A stretch of DNA of 64,000 bases, taken from assembly GCA_963735175.1 (NCBI GenBank), contig CAVTJX010000001.1, forward strand, positions 62,001-126,000, written 5' to 3'. The stretch's first letter is position 1, and every line of letters begins with the position of its first letter. Positions 47,444 through 58,676 of the stretch are shown piece after piece. This stretch comes from CAVTJX01 sp963735175 (GTDB taxonomy: Bacteria; Electryoneota; RPQS01). The notes beneath the pieces are model-generated. The model did not search any database. It saw only the letters and a program-made list of their open reading frames with translations, and was not told where the DNA came from. The position numbers and the translations under genes are program-made.

Positions 47444-50400
47444 TCAAGGCTCCAGCGCAAAGGAATATTTCAGGGAAATTAAATGATCCTGCCGGTGAAC
47501 GATCTCGTCAATTTCGAATCCATAATCGAGCACCAGATCGCGCGACAGCGGTTCGATACGATATTGCAGATTCCACGAATGAATCAAGCCCATCCGGTTT
47601 TGCAGCGCCAACGGGCTTTCCGACAGCTCTCCGGTATACGTCAGGAATAGATCCCGCGCGAGGTATTTGCCCACCGACACCTGAGAACCTGTCAAAAACC
47701 ACATCGCCGTGCTTCTGGGGAAGGGCCACCGCCGCCGCCGGTGCGGCCTGACGCTGTTGGCGCAGCAGATTGGCACTGCGCGATCCGCCCGGCGTCAGCG
47801 TGATCTCATCCAACAGGGTCCACCGTTCGAGCCGCCGTTCGAGCGGGTCCAGCCACTGCCGCCCGATGGCGCGGACGATCGTCGACTTGGCAAGCTGTCC
47901 GGCTCGCTTACCGCCCACGTCGGCCTGGCCGTAGCCGAGCAGCGCCAGTACCTGCTCGGGCGAACGCTGGTCGTCCGTTTCCAGTACGAACGTCAACTGG
48001 TCGAGCCGCCCCCGCGGTTGCCGCGTGCCGGTCTCGCGGTCGATCTGGTACATCGTCAGGTACACCGGCACCGAAAGCTTCGTCGAGTCGTCCGCGCCGT
48101 CCGTCACGGCCCGGCCCTCCATGACCGGCATCACGTTCGTGCCATCGAAGTCGGCATGCACGTAATCGATACGGAACGTTTGATCGAGATACTCGACCCG
48201 CCCCCGCGCCGAACTGAACGAGCCGTTCAAGAAAAATGTCGAACTGTCAATCGTGCCGTGCACCTGCAGCGGCGTGACGCTCGGCTCCACCACCGCGTCG
48301 ATCGTCAGCCGATCGATGTAGTCGGCGAGCGTGGTAAAAATCCGCGATCCGCGCAGCCCCGCGAACATCTCCGAGTTCTTGAGCCCGGTGATCTCGATAT
48401 CATAGTGATTTCCCGTGCCGACCGTGACGTTGAGTTGCCACAGCGCCGCGGTCAAGCGGTTGACGAACCACCGCGCCACCTTCGATATCCGCCGCGGTTC
48501 ACCTCCGCCGCCGCCCGTGCCGACGAACGGAAACGCGAACCGCGCATTACTGATGCGGACATCACCCTGAATCAGGAGCCTGTCGGGTCCGTTGGCGGAG
48601 ATCGTGATCGGGCGGCCTCCGCCGGTCCCCGCCATCAACACGCCCGTCCATTCCGGCTTCATGAATCCCGGCAGCCGCACGGTAGCGCCCGTCGTGCCGG
48701 TTTCGATTTCGAGCACGCCGAGACGAGAGGCGGGGTTTGGGAATGATCAGCGGTTCCAGATTCGGGTGTGTGCTGTCGCAGTTCGCCCGCAGCCGCAGCC
48801 ACTGGTCGCCCATGCGCAAGTCCAGCACGCCGAACTCCACCGCGCCCGAAGCCGCGACGCGGAACTCCATGTCCGTCGATACCTGCCACGGCGTGGCGTC
48901 CACGTAGCTGAATTTCCCGTGGCGCAGTTTGAATCCGCCGCCGAGAAACTGCGGATGATCGAGCGTCCCCCCAAAATCCATCGCCAGCGTGCCGTCGCTG
49001 CCGTCGGAACGAAACGTCCGGTCCGCCTGATCCAACAGATCCAGAAAATCCCCGCTGCCTTCCACGTGCGCCGAAAGCCGGCCTCCCGCTCCCGGCACCA
49101 CTTCGGCTGATCCGGAGAATTCATATTCACCGGTTTTCGAGAACGCGCAGCGCGGAAGCTGCAGCACGCGCTCGCCCGCGGCATTTCGCGCCGTGCGGAA
49201 CCCGGCCGCAAGATTGTCGACCTGAATTTCCTTCAGCAGTTCGCCGTTGCGAACAGTCAATTCGGCTTCGATGTCGGGCAGGCGCAAATCGCCGGTGATC
49301 GTGCCGCGCCCGTTCAGTTCGCCGTCAGGAGTCCGGTCCGGCCCGTTAGCGCGAGCAGAAAATCCTCGGCGCGCGCCGCCCCCAATTCCGCCGTCATCGC
49401 AATCTGCTGCCGCTCCACGTCAATGGAACCCGACGCACCGAGAATTTTCCGGACGTCGCGCCCAACCTCAAAGCTCCGTACCTGCGCAGTCAGGCCCAAA
49501 CCCGTCGCGTCGAGATTCACCCAATAGCCGGGAACGCCAAGGATCGACCCCTCGATCGCCGCCAGGCTTGCGGTCCACTGCGGCCGGTCCAGCGTGCCAG
49601 TCACCCGGAGCGATCCCGACACCGCGCCGCGCAATTTGAGTTTTTCGAACAGCGCGGGCGGCAAGGGAAGCTTGCTCACTTCCAGATCCGCCACGCTAAT
49701 ATCCAAATCGAGGCGGCGAGTGCGCAGATCCACCGCTCCCTTGATGTCGCCGTAGACGTCAATGAAGAAATGGGCGACGGTCAGGATACTGTCTTGCAGC
49801 GTGAGTTGCGCCTGGCCTTCAAACGGATCGCCGTTACCGGCGAAGCCGTTCCAGTTACCCGCCAACGAAACGTCATCCGCCTCCGTCCGCGCATAGCGGC
49901 CGCGGAAGTGGAATTCGCGCGCCACACGCGCCAACAAGGACCCTGTCGCCGGATCCACCACGCCATCCCACTCCAGCTCGCCGGAAGCGGCGTCACCGTC
50001 AAAGCGGATATCGACAGACTCAAGCGGTTGCAGCGCGGGTCGCCAGGCGTCGAACAAGGCCGCCAGCGTGTGGTGCGCGTTCTGCAATTCGACCCGCAAC
50101 GCGCCCGCGTGCGGTTCCACGGTCACCCGGCTGCTGCCGCCAACGGCGCTTTCCAGATCCAGCGTCCAAACCGCACCCACGCGGCGCAATTTTCCTGCGC
50201 ACAACTGCTGCCCGCCCGCGTTTTGCAGCGCCACCTGCACATTCGGGTCCGCCAGGGGACCCGCGGCGCTCACGCGAATCTGTCGCAGACTCGACGTCCA
50301 CACCGACAGTTTGGGCGCCGCGGTCAAGCGTCAGCAGACCCCCGGCAGTCACACGCGCCGGCGTGCTAAAGTCGATGCCGCCGGTCAGTTCAAGACGGCC

Positions 50401-51630
50401 TTCCGGCGTTTCAGCCTGCAATTCGTGAACGACGATTCCTGCCGTTGAGGCGGTCGCGGCCATCCGCAGGGTTTCAATCCGCAGCCCGTAGATCCGCAGC
50501 GAATCCCCTTGCAGTTCCAGTTCCCCCTGTGGAGCGGCCAGTTCGCCCGTAATTGCGAGTCGTCCTGCAAATGCGCCTTGAATATCCGGGATCGCGGCCA
50601 GCGATGCGTGCAGTTTCGCGGCATCCGGAACGGTAAACTCTGCGTTGAGCAGCCACGTGCCGGGCCCTCGCAGCAACAATCCGCCATTGACCGTAACGCG
50701 TCCTGCCGGAGCCGTGATCTCGATGGGATCGAATGCCAGCGTGTCGCCGCTGAAGGTGGCATTCACTTCCGCCACGCGCATCGTCCCGCCGGGAGCTTCC
50801 ACCGTTACGCCGTCCACGGCGGCACTGCCGCGAAACCGCAACACGGAATCCTGCACCGAGATGCGCAGCGCGACCTTGCCGCCCTGCGTGGTCAGGACTA
50901 CCGGCAACGTTCCGAGCAGCGGCGGCGGCGTCCCGGCCGGAATCGTCAGCGTCGCCTGAATCTCCGCCGTCCGTTGGCGCGCGACAAGCGTCCCGGTCAG
51001 CGCAATCGTCTGCTCGTTTCTGTCGCCGTAGATTCCGCTTCCGGCAATCTGCAACGCTCCCGCCGCATTCGGCTGCAACGAGATATCGAACCGCGCCAGA
51101 GCGACAAGATTCCTGGATTGGTCTTCCGCCAGTACCCGCCCGTGAACGAAAGCCACGTGTTTCAGACTGTCCAGCCGAGACAGGGTCGGGAAAATTGCCC
51201 GGGGGATCTTGATCTCCGGCAGCCACGGCGCAGCGGTCGAATCCGTTGGCCGCTGTGCGCTTTTGCGCAGCACGAGTACGGGTTCAACGAAGCGCAAACC
51301 ATGGATCATGCGCTCGACCCGATCCGGCGCGCGCACCACGCTCCACGGATCGATCGCGACTTCCACCCGGCCAACCCGCAGTTCCGAACCGTTTCGATCC
51401 AGTGAAAGCCTCACGGCCTTCAGCGTTACCGACCGCCAGCCGTATTCAATATCATCGATCCCGGCGCCCTGGCCCAGACGCTCCACGAGAAACCGCGTCA
51501 GCCGCGCCTTGGCCGAGGTCTTCAACGGGGTGAGCGGAATCAGGACGATCGTCGCGGCGAACAGCGCCACCACGACCACCGCGGCAATCCACCGCTTTCC
51601 GGATCGCTTCTTGATAGCTCCGCTGTCCAC
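47444..51630 (-). CDS. tamB: Translocation and assembly module protein TamB (frameshifted)
   Basis: Very long AsmA-like protein bridging inner and outer membranes for lipid and barrel transport. N-terminal helix IAAVVVVALFAATIVLIPL, hundreds of residues of short beta strands, and a C-terminal DUF490 domain ending GFEIDEIVHRQDHLISLKYS. The frame breaks about four times (near 50330, 49300, 48715, 47720), each by one base. Joined about 1395 residues, normal for TamB. Directly upstream of bamA. Confidence 0.9.
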
Positions 51631-51642
51631 ATCCCTCTACCT

Positions 51643-52329
51643 TTAGGACCACTGGAACACGCCGTCCGGATCCAGTCCCGCCTGCAAATCCATGAGTGTC
51701 AACGGCGGCTCACTGCGTTCGCCGACAAATCCCTGCCGCCGTTCGCCATCGTTCTCCGCCAAATCCAGCGGCAGCCGCCCGGAGACTTCGAGGGCGGTAA
51801 TCATTCCCAGCCGCCCCCGCGATCCCAAAAACAACTCCGCTGTGCCCGGATCGTCGGGGCTACTCACCGCGACCGTCAAATGGCGCCGCAATTCCCCCGC
51901 GGAGGAAATGACCTCCAGCGCCGTCGCCCGCGTCCACAATTCCCGGATCACGGGATCGGCGGCCCGGTCGCGTGAATCGGCCAGCAGGCCGCCCACGGTT
52001 TTGCGCGGGTACTCCTTCGCGCCGCGGACCACCGCCGCCGCAGAAGTTCCCGCCAGCACACGTGTCGTGAACGCGCTTACCTGCTGCGCTCCCGTCAGCC
52101 GGATCGTCATCAGGGCAAGGAGATTCTCGCGCAGCACATGAAAGTCCGGTGGAAACGAACTACCGCTGCCGAGCACCAGTACATTGAAATGCTGGCTCCG
52201 CGCCGCGCGCACACACGCCGCCGCGGCTTCGATCGTCGTCGGTGCGACCACGGGGTAGGGCGCTTCCTGCAGCACCGCCGCGCCCTCAATCTCGTGCAGC
52301 AGCGCGCGAAACTCGACTGTCGACATCAT
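51643..52329 (-). CDS. FAD-binding protein, GlcE-like
   Basis: 228 residues. VVAPTTIEAAAACVRAARSQ and VLVLGSGSSFPPDF follow the PCMH-type FAD-binding pattern of glycolate oxidase subunits and related oxidases. The end, LDPDGVFQW, matches the C-terminal FDP-G-hF of GlcD/GlcE. It is shorter than GlcE (about 350) and there is no GlcD or GlcF beside it. Placed between uppS and tamB where cdsA is often found. Substrate unknown. Confidence 0.7.
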   Translation of the reverse strand: MMSTVEFRALLHEIEGAAVLQEAPYPVVAPTTIEAAAACVRAARSQHFNVLVLGSGSSFPPDFHVLRENLLALMTIRLTGAQQVSAFTTRVLAGTSAAAVVRGAKEYPRKTVGGLLADSRDRAADPVIRELWTRATALEVISSAGELRRHLTVAVSSPDDPGTAELFLGSRGRLGMITALEVSGRLPLDLAENDGERRQGFVGERSEPPLTLMDLQAGLDPDGVFQWS

Positions 52330-53065
52330 GCATCGTCTCCGATTCCGCCGAAGCGCCGGTGGCGGCGGCTATACTCGTCGATGGCCGCCTGGAATTGGGG
52401 CTTGCGAAAATCCGGCCACAGCACGTCGGTCACTACAATCTCCGCGTAAGCCAGTTGCCAGAAGGAGAAAGTTCGAGAGCCGCATTTCGCCCGACGTGCG
52501 GATCAACAGATCGGGGTCCGGCTGCCCCGCCGTGTTCAAATGCGCGGCGAAGTCTTCTTCCGTGAACCGCCGCCGACCCTCGCGCGCCAAGGCCATCGCC
52601 GCCTCGAGGATTTCGCGGCGACTTCCATACGAGAGCGCCAGATTCAACGTCAATCCGGTGTTCTTCGCCGTCTTACGGATCGCGTGCCGCAGTCCGTGGC
52701 GCGCCGCCAGCGTCAGGTCTTCGAGATGCCCGATCACTTGCAGCCGCACGTTGTTGCGCATTAAATCGTCCAGCTCGCGGCCGATGGTCACGACCAGCAG
52801 ATCCATCAGCGCTTCGATCTCGAATTTCGGGCGCTTCCAGTTCTCGCTGGAAAATGTGTAAAGGGTAAGCACCTCCACCCCCAGCTCGCCCGCCGCTTCG
52901 ACGATCTCGTGCGCGGACTTCACGCCTTCCTTATGGCCGTCCGCGCGGCGTCAGGCCACGCGCTTTCGCCCAGCGACCGTTGCCGTCCATAATGACAGCC
53001 ACGTGCCGCGGACAACTGCGCTTTTCCGTGGACGCGCGCGATTCCTGAAACGGGAGGGTGATCAC
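52326..53065 (-). CDS. uppS: Isoprenyl transferase (undecaprenyl diphosphate synthase; frameshifted)
   Basis: Makes the C55 lipid carrier. HVAVIMDGNGRWAKARGL holds the catalytic Asp, then GVKSAHEIVEAAGELGVEVL, LYTFSSENWKRP and DLLIRTSGEMRLSNFLLWQ. Breaks near 52945 and 52450 are single-base. About 246 residues from GTG at 53065, overlapping the upstream TPR stop (GTGA). Stop overlaps the next start (ATGA). Confidence 0.94.
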
Positions 53066-54306
53066 GGCTTAAGCGACTTCGCCTTCTCGATCTGCTTGCG
53101 GCCTTCTTCGGTCTGTCCCAGCCGGATCAGCGCCACCCCGTGGTTTATCAGCCCCGCCTTGTGCTCGGGATTGATGTCGACGAGCTTCTTGAACGTGTCC
53201 CGCGCCTTTTCCAGGTTTACGAAGCTGCCGCCCTCGAGATACATCACGCCAACCAGGAACAAAGCGTCCTCATCGTTGGGCTTCGCTTCGAGGCTCTGCG
53301 TCATCGACTGCAGCGCTTGCGCGGTGTCGCCCAGTTGGAGGTAGAACTGTCCGATCGTATACAGGATGTCGGCCAGCACCGTGGAATCACCGCCGATACC
53401 TCGTTGCGAATCGCGCGCCTTTACGAGTGCCGTGATGGCTTCCTGCTTCAGTTGATTGCGCTGCTCAAGGGACCGGGCGGTATCCGCCGCCATCCGCGCC
53501 AGCGTGTTGGCTTTGAGCGTCACCGCGTTAATATTTGTCGAGTCGATGGCGAGCAACGCATCGGCCTGCTCGAGCACACAGTCCCGGCGCTCCAGATTGT
53601 AACAGTCCACCAGCAGGTTTTCCCGCGCGATGGCCAGTCCCTGCTTGTATTCGTCCGTTTCCTGTTTCGCCTTGTCCGCCGCCTCGATTCTGGCGACCGT
53701 CTGTTGCCAGTAATTCGCGGATTGCTCCGTGCTGTCGAGTTTGCCGTAGATCTGCGCCTTGAAGCCATACGTATTCCAGCGGTTTGGCGCCACCAGTGCG
53801 GCCCTATCGAGTATACTCAGCGCATTGAACCAGGTCTGCCGGGCTTCATCGCGCTTGCCCGCCTCCTGAAAATGGCCGGCGACCGTGTCGGCTCCCACGG
53901 CGGTGGCATAGAAGCCGATCCAGAGTCGCTGCAAGTGTTCGTCGCTTTTTTTCGCGAACTTCTTGGCGTCGCTCTCGTCCTTCGGCGTGCGCGACTTCTT
54001 GGCCTCATCGAAATCCGCCAGCATCAGTTTGAACAGCGCGACCTGCGGATCGGCTGCGTCGGGTACAAGCTGTTTCGCGAGGTCCGCCTTCGACGAATCC
54101 GTCGCGATCAGCATATACATCTCGCCGCGTTCGAAGTAGGCGTCGAGCAGCGCAGGATCCTTTTTCACAGCGTCGGCATAGAATTGAATCGACTTCAACC
54201 ACTCGCCCTGCTTCTTGTACAGGCGCGCGGACGTCAATTCCATGCTCGCCGCCAGCGTGACACCGGCGACGAGCAGCAGGGAGATTAATACAAAGGCCCG
54301 TTTCAT
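53062..54306 (-). CDS. Secreted TPR-repeat protein
   Basis: 414 residues with signal peptide (LISLLLVAGVTLAAS) and TPR units at both ends (GEWLKSIQFYADAVKKDPAL; GDTAQALQSMTQSLEAKPND), with a charged middle. Precedes uppS with GTGA overlap. Probably periplasmic. No enzymatic motif seen. Intact. Confidence 0.85.
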   Translation of the reverse strand: MKRAFVLISLLLVAGVTLAASMELTSARLYKKQGEWLKSIQFYADAVKKDPALLDAYFERGEMYMLIATDSSKADLAKQLVPDAADPQVALFKLMLADFDEAKKSRTPKDESDAKKFAKKSDEHLQRLWIGFYATAVGADTVAGHFQEAGKRDEARQTWFNALSILDRAALVAPNRWNTYGFKAQIYGKLDSTEQSANYWQQTVARIEAADKAKQETDEYKQGLAIARENLLVDCYNLERRDCVLEQADALLAIDSTNINAVTLKANTLARMAADTARSLEQRNQLKQEAITALVKARDSQRGIGGDSTVLADILYTIGQFYLQLGDTAQALQSMTQSLEAKPNDEDALFLVGVMYLEGGSFVNLEKARDTFKKLVDINPEHKAGLINHGVALIRLGQTEEGRKQIEKAKSLKP

Positions 54307-54347
54307 GGAAAAACCCTCGAGGTATTTACACGCGGGGCGGGCGGCCG

Positions 54348-55359
54348 TTAAAACTCAAACGGCGGCCGCAAAACCCCGGCATCTGTGATGAAGCTGGTGA
54401 CGTATTTCGCCGGCGTCACATCAAAGGCGGGATTCCACACACGCACGCCCGCCACGCGTTCGAGCCCCGGCACGGCCCGTAAGATTTCCATCGGGTCGCG
54501 CTCCTCAATCGGAATCCCGCGCCCGGTTTTTAAATTCAGATCAAAGGTGGAACGCGGCGCGACGATGTGAAACGGCAGTTTCGACGCATGCGCCAGCATC
54601 GCCAGCGACAGCGTCCCGATTTTATTGGAGGCGTCGCCGTTGCGGGCGATCCGGTCCGCGCCCGTCAGTACCCGCGTAACACGTCCGGCGCGCATCAACG
54701 CCGCCGCCATATTGTCGCAGATCAGCGTCACCGGAATTCCGGCGCGCGCGCATTCCCACACCGTCAGCCGCGCCCCCTGCCCCACCGGCCGCGTTTCGCA
54801 GGCGAAAACTTCCCGCACGCGTCCCTTTTCAAAACCGTGTTTGATGACGCCCAGCGCCGTGCCGATGCCGCCCGTCGCCAGCGCGCCCGTGTTGCAGTAC
54901 GTCAGGATTCGCTCATCCTCGCCCAGCACTGTCAGTCCCGCCGACGCCATCGACCGGCACGAGCGGCTGTCGTCGCGGTGAATCTGCTCTGCGCGGCGCA
55001 CCAGTTTCGCCGGGAATTCCGCTCCGGCCCGTTCCAATGTGTGCTGCATGATCTTCGAGCGCGTGGAACAGGTTATAACCCGTGGGCCGAGTCCGGGCCA
55101 GACGCGCGATCGCCGCGCGCACTTTCTCCGGAGTGGCCTTGGGTGTGATTGCCGCCAGCGCCACGCCATAGGCCGCCGCAATCCCGATCACCGGCGCGCC
55201 GCGCACGGCCAGCGTTTCAATCGCGTGCGCGACCGGCTCCACACCCCGCGCGCGAATCCAGGTCTCGGCGGCGGGCAGTTTGCGCTGATCGAGAATTCGC
55301 AGCTCGCCATCCCCCCACTCCAGCGCGCGAACCGTTTCGGTGCGGGCCGCTTTGCTCAT
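54348..55359 (-). CDS. mtnA: Methylthioribose-1-phosphate isomerase (one frameshift)
   Basis: Methionine salvage: MTR-1-P to methylthioribulose-1-P. TLAVRGAPVIGIAAAYGVAL, TYCNTGALATGGIGTALGVI with the Cys, ETRPVGQGARLT, LTGADRIARNGDASNKIGTL (Asp) and FDVTPAKYVTSFITDAG. Halves joined by a shift near 55060. About 337 residues. Overlaps the PfkB kinase by 4 bases. Confidence 0.94.
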
Positions 55360-56321
55360 GGGATGAGGCACATCTTCGCGAAGTCGCGGTAGCGTCGTTC
55401 GAGATCGCGCGGCGACTTGTCGCGCAATCCCGCCGGGCCGAATCCTTCCACGTAGAACGATCCGATGACGCTCGCCCAACCCATGGCCCGCCGCAATGTT
55501 GGTTCCGTCAGCTTGCCTTCGCGCGCGAGATAGCCCAGCAGCCCGCCCGCGTATGCGTCTCCCGCGCCCGTCGGATCCACCACGTCGAGCACCGGGCAGG
55601 TGTTGGAGAGGAACGTGCCCTTTTCGCTGACGAGAAAGCTGCCGTGTTCGCCCTTCTTGACGACCACCCATTTCGGACCGAGCTTGAGCAATTCCTGCGC
55701 GCCGCGAAACAGATTGTGCTGCCCCGTCAACCAGCGCACCTCGTCATCATTGACGAAAAACAGGTCGCACTGCTTCAGCACCTTAAAGAATTCCTTACGC
55801 GCCACGTCGATCCACAGCTTGAAGGTGTCGATCGCCACGAGCTTGGGCCGTTCCACCTGCTTCAGCACTTCCATCTGCAGTCCGGGATGAATCGCCGCGA
55901 GGAACAGAATCTTCGGCTTGCGGAAATGCGCGGGCAACTCCGGCTGAAACGCTTCAAACACCCCCAGCTCCGTGCGGATCGTCTCACGCGAAAGGAAGTG
56001 TTCGCCGTAGCGTCCTTCCCACAGAAAACTCTTGCCCGGCGTCACCGCCACGCCGCTCAAGTCGACGTTGCGCCGCGTCAGGAATTTCAAATCGTGCAGC
56101 GGGTAATCATCGCCGACGACGCCGACGACGCCGACCCTGGCGAAGAACGAGGCCGCGTTGGCGAAGTGCAGCGCCGAGCCGCCCAGCACGGCGTCGGTCG
56201 AAGCAAAGGGAGTGTGCAGAATGTCGAGCGCCACGCTGCCGACGACAACGACGTCGGGCGTGGTAAGTTTGACGGCCGCTTTCTTCGCAGCGGGTTTCGC
56301 GGTGGTGGTTTTAACGGGCAT
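55356..56321 (-). CDS. PfkB-family sugar/nucleoside kinase
   Basis: PfkB fold: VVVVGSVALDILHTPFA, GGSALHFANAASFFARVGVV, FFVNDDEVRWLTG and the catalytic DVVDPTGAGDAYAGG. About 321 residues. A Lys/Ala-rich N-terminal extension (PVKTTTAKPAAKKAAVKL) is unusual. Linked to mtnA by ATGA overlap and to argS by TAATG. May phosphorylate a ribose or nucleoside salvage intermediate; the substrate is not readable. Intact. Confidence 0.86.
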   Translation of the reverse strand: MPVKTTTAKPAAKKAAVKLTTPDVVVVGSVALDILHTPFASTDAVLGGSALHFANAASFFARVGVVGVVGDDYPLHDLKFLTRRNVDLSGVAVTPGKSFLWEGRYGEHFLSRETIRTELGVFEAFQPELPAHFRKPKILFLAAIHPGLQMEVLKQVERPKLVAIDTFKLWIDVARKEFFKVLKQCDLFFVNDDEVRWLTGQHNLFRGAQELLKLGPKWVVVKKGEHGSFLVSEKGTFLSNTCPVLDVVDPTGAGDAYAGGLLGYLAREGKLTEPTLRRAMGWASVIGSFYVEGFGPAGLRDKSPRDLERRYRDFAKMCLIP

Positions 56322-57961
56322 TACATTTCCTTGGGAGCGCTGACGCCGCAGAGCGCGAGGCCCTTCTGCAGGGCGATCTGCGTCGCCCGGCACAAGGCCA
56401 GGCGCGCGGTCTGAAGTTCGGCCGGTTCAGTCAAAACCCGGCAGTTGTGGTAGAATTTATGAAACTGAGTCGCCACCTCGCGCAGCCACACGGTCATCCC
56501 CTGCGGATCGCGGCTGGTGGTAGTCTCGACGAGGACGTCATGCAATTCGCGCAGCCGCCGCAGGAGATTCAATTCTTCCGGGGCGACGAGCGGAGTCAGA
56601 TCCGTGTCCGCGCCGGGATACACGACTCCCCCGCGTTTGAAAATCGACTCGATCCGCGCATGCGCGTACTGCACATAGAACACCGGATTCTCGTCCGACT
56701 GCTTTTTCGCCAGGTCGATATCGAAATCCAGCGGCGTCGAGGTGCGTCGCAGCAGGAAGAAATAGCGGGCCGCGTCGACGCCCACTTCGTCGATCAATTC
56801 CTGCATCGCCACGATCTGCCCCGCGCGCTTCGACATCTTCACCGGCTCGCCGTCGCGCAGCAGCGTCACGTGCTGCAAGAGAATCACTTCGAGCCGCGCG
56901 GGGTCGTTGCCGAGCGCCTGCATGGCGGCGCGCATCTTGGCCGTGAAGCTGTGATGGTCCGGACCGAGGATGTTGAGGATATGCTCGTAGCCGCGGCGAT
57001 ACTTGTCGGCATGATAGGCGATATCCGGCAGGAAATACGTGGGCCGGCCATCCGTCGTCACCACCACCCAGTCCTGCGTGTCGCCGAACCGCGAGGTGGC
57101 GAGGTAGGTCGCGCCGTCTTTCTGATACACGGCCTCGCGGGCGCGGAACCGCTCCAGCGTTTGCCATTCGGCTTTCGCCTCGCGCAACGTGCTTTCGCGG
57201 AACCAGTGATCGAACTCGACGTGAAACGCCGCCAGAGTTTGCTGATGTGACTTTACGAAATGGGCAATTGCCAGCGTCCCCAATTGCTGCGCCGCGTCGC
57301 CCGCGTCCAGCGCGTGAAAGCGCTCGCCGTGCTCGCGGACAATCGTTTGCGCCAGGTCCGTCACATATTCGCCGTGATAACCACCTTCAGGAATCTCCGT
57401 TGGATGGCCGAGTTCCGTTTCGTACCGGGCGCGTACCGATTCGCCAAGCAGTCGCACCTGATTGCCGGCGTCGTTGATGTAGAATTCGGTTTCACAAGTC
57501 GCGCCACATGCGCGAAAAAGTCGTGCGAGGCGTATCGCCCACGGCCGCGGCACGGGCGCTCACGACATTCAGCGGACCCGACGGATTGGCGCTGACGAAC
57601 TCGATCAGGAAAGTCGCCGGTGCCAGAGCATTATTCTCTGCCGAACCCTTGACCTGCAGCAAGCGACTGTCTGGCGATCGAATGCAGGTAGGGTACCGCA
57701 AACGTGAAGTTGATGAACCCCGGACCAGCGATGCCGGCGGATGCAATGAAATTGCGCGCCGCGTGCAGTTCGGCAAGCAATTTTTCGGCAAGCGCACGCG
57801 GATTCATGCCGAGTTCCTTGGCATGCACCAGTGCACGTTGGTGGCAATGTCACCATGCGAAGCATCGCGTGGCTTTTCCAGTGTTACGTGCGGACGGCCA
57901 CACCAAAGCGCAGCAGGATATCACTCAGTGCGTGTTGCAGATACTCGTGGACGTGGATCAT
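56321..57961 (-). CDS. argS: Arginyl-tRNA synthetase (frameshifted)
   Basis: Class I synthetase. VTLEKPRDASHGDIATNVAL, then EFVSANPSGPLNVVSARAAA (HIGH-like region), YINDAGNQVRLLG, KMSKRAGQIV and the C-terminal YAHARIESIF anticodon-binding part. Breaks near 57880, 57640 and 57525 are single-base. About 547 residues from ATG at 57961. Follows rsfS by 9 bp. Confidence 0.95.
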
Positions 57962-57970
57962 GCGGGCGGT

Positions 57971-58672
57971 TTACGCGTGGACGGTTTGCTGCGCGGCTTT
58001 TTTCGGGGCGGGCTTCGTGGGGGCCGCCTTTTTCGGAGCAGTTTTCTTCGGCGCGGGTTTCGCCGGGGCAGCCTTTTTCGCGGCGGATTTCTTCGGCGCC
58101 GCGTCGGTGCGGATGATCTTGGGCACCTTCGATTTCACGGCCGTCTTGCGCGGCGTTTTCACAGCCGTTTGTTTGGGCGCCGCTTTGGCTGCCGGCTTCC
58201 TCGGCGCGGCCTTCTTCGCGGCAGTCTTCTTCGACGGCTTCTCCTCCGCTGCCGACGCGTTGACGGGGACGTTCACGCGCCGCCGCCGGGCCGCCCGGGC
58301 CACGGCCACTTCTTTGCCGTCTACCATCGCCACCGTATCCGCGTCGCTCCACAGATCTTCCAGCCGGTAAAACTCGCGGTAACTGGGCTTGAACACGTGC
58401 ACCACGACGTCGACGTAATCCAGCAGCACCCAGTTCATCGTCTCCATGCCCTCGCGGTGCGCCACTCGCTCGCCGAGATTCGTCTTCACTTCTTTTTGAA
58501 TGTGCTCGACGATCGCCCGCACATGCTGATCCACGTCCCCCGTGCAGATCACGAAATAATCCGTCAGCGTCTCCAGCTTGCGCAGATCGAGTACCAGCAC
58601 GTTGGTGGCTTTTTTTTCGAGGGCCGCGGCGGCGATGCGGCTCGCCAGCGCTTTCGAATTGGACGGTGTCAG
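57971..58672 (-). CDS. rsfS: Ribosome silencing factor RsfS with long Lys/Ala/Pro tail (start uncertain)
   Basis: Binds L14 and blocks subunit joining. VLDLRKLETLTDYFVICTG, VDQHVRAIVEHIQKE, MNWVLLDYVDVVVHVF and FYRLEDLWSDA are the family core. The frame stays open upstream of the first codable start to a CTG at 58672 just after a GGAG in the upstream gene. The C-terminal 110 residues are a repetitive KKAAPAKPAPKK-type tail absent from common RsfS (about 120 residues). Confidence 0.92.
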   Translation of the reverse strand: MTPSNSKALASRIAAAALEKKATNVLVLDLRKLETLTDYFVICTGDVDQHVRAIVEHIQKEVKTNLGERVAHREGMETMNWVLLDYVDVVVHVFKPSYREFYRLEDLWSDADTVAMVDGKEVAVARAARRRRVNVPVNASAAEEKPSKKTAAKKAAPRKPAAKAAPKQTAVKTPRKTAVKSKVPKIIRTDAAPKKSAAKKAAPAKPAPKKTAPKKAAPTKPAPKKAAQQTVHA

Positions 58673-58676
58673 AAAA

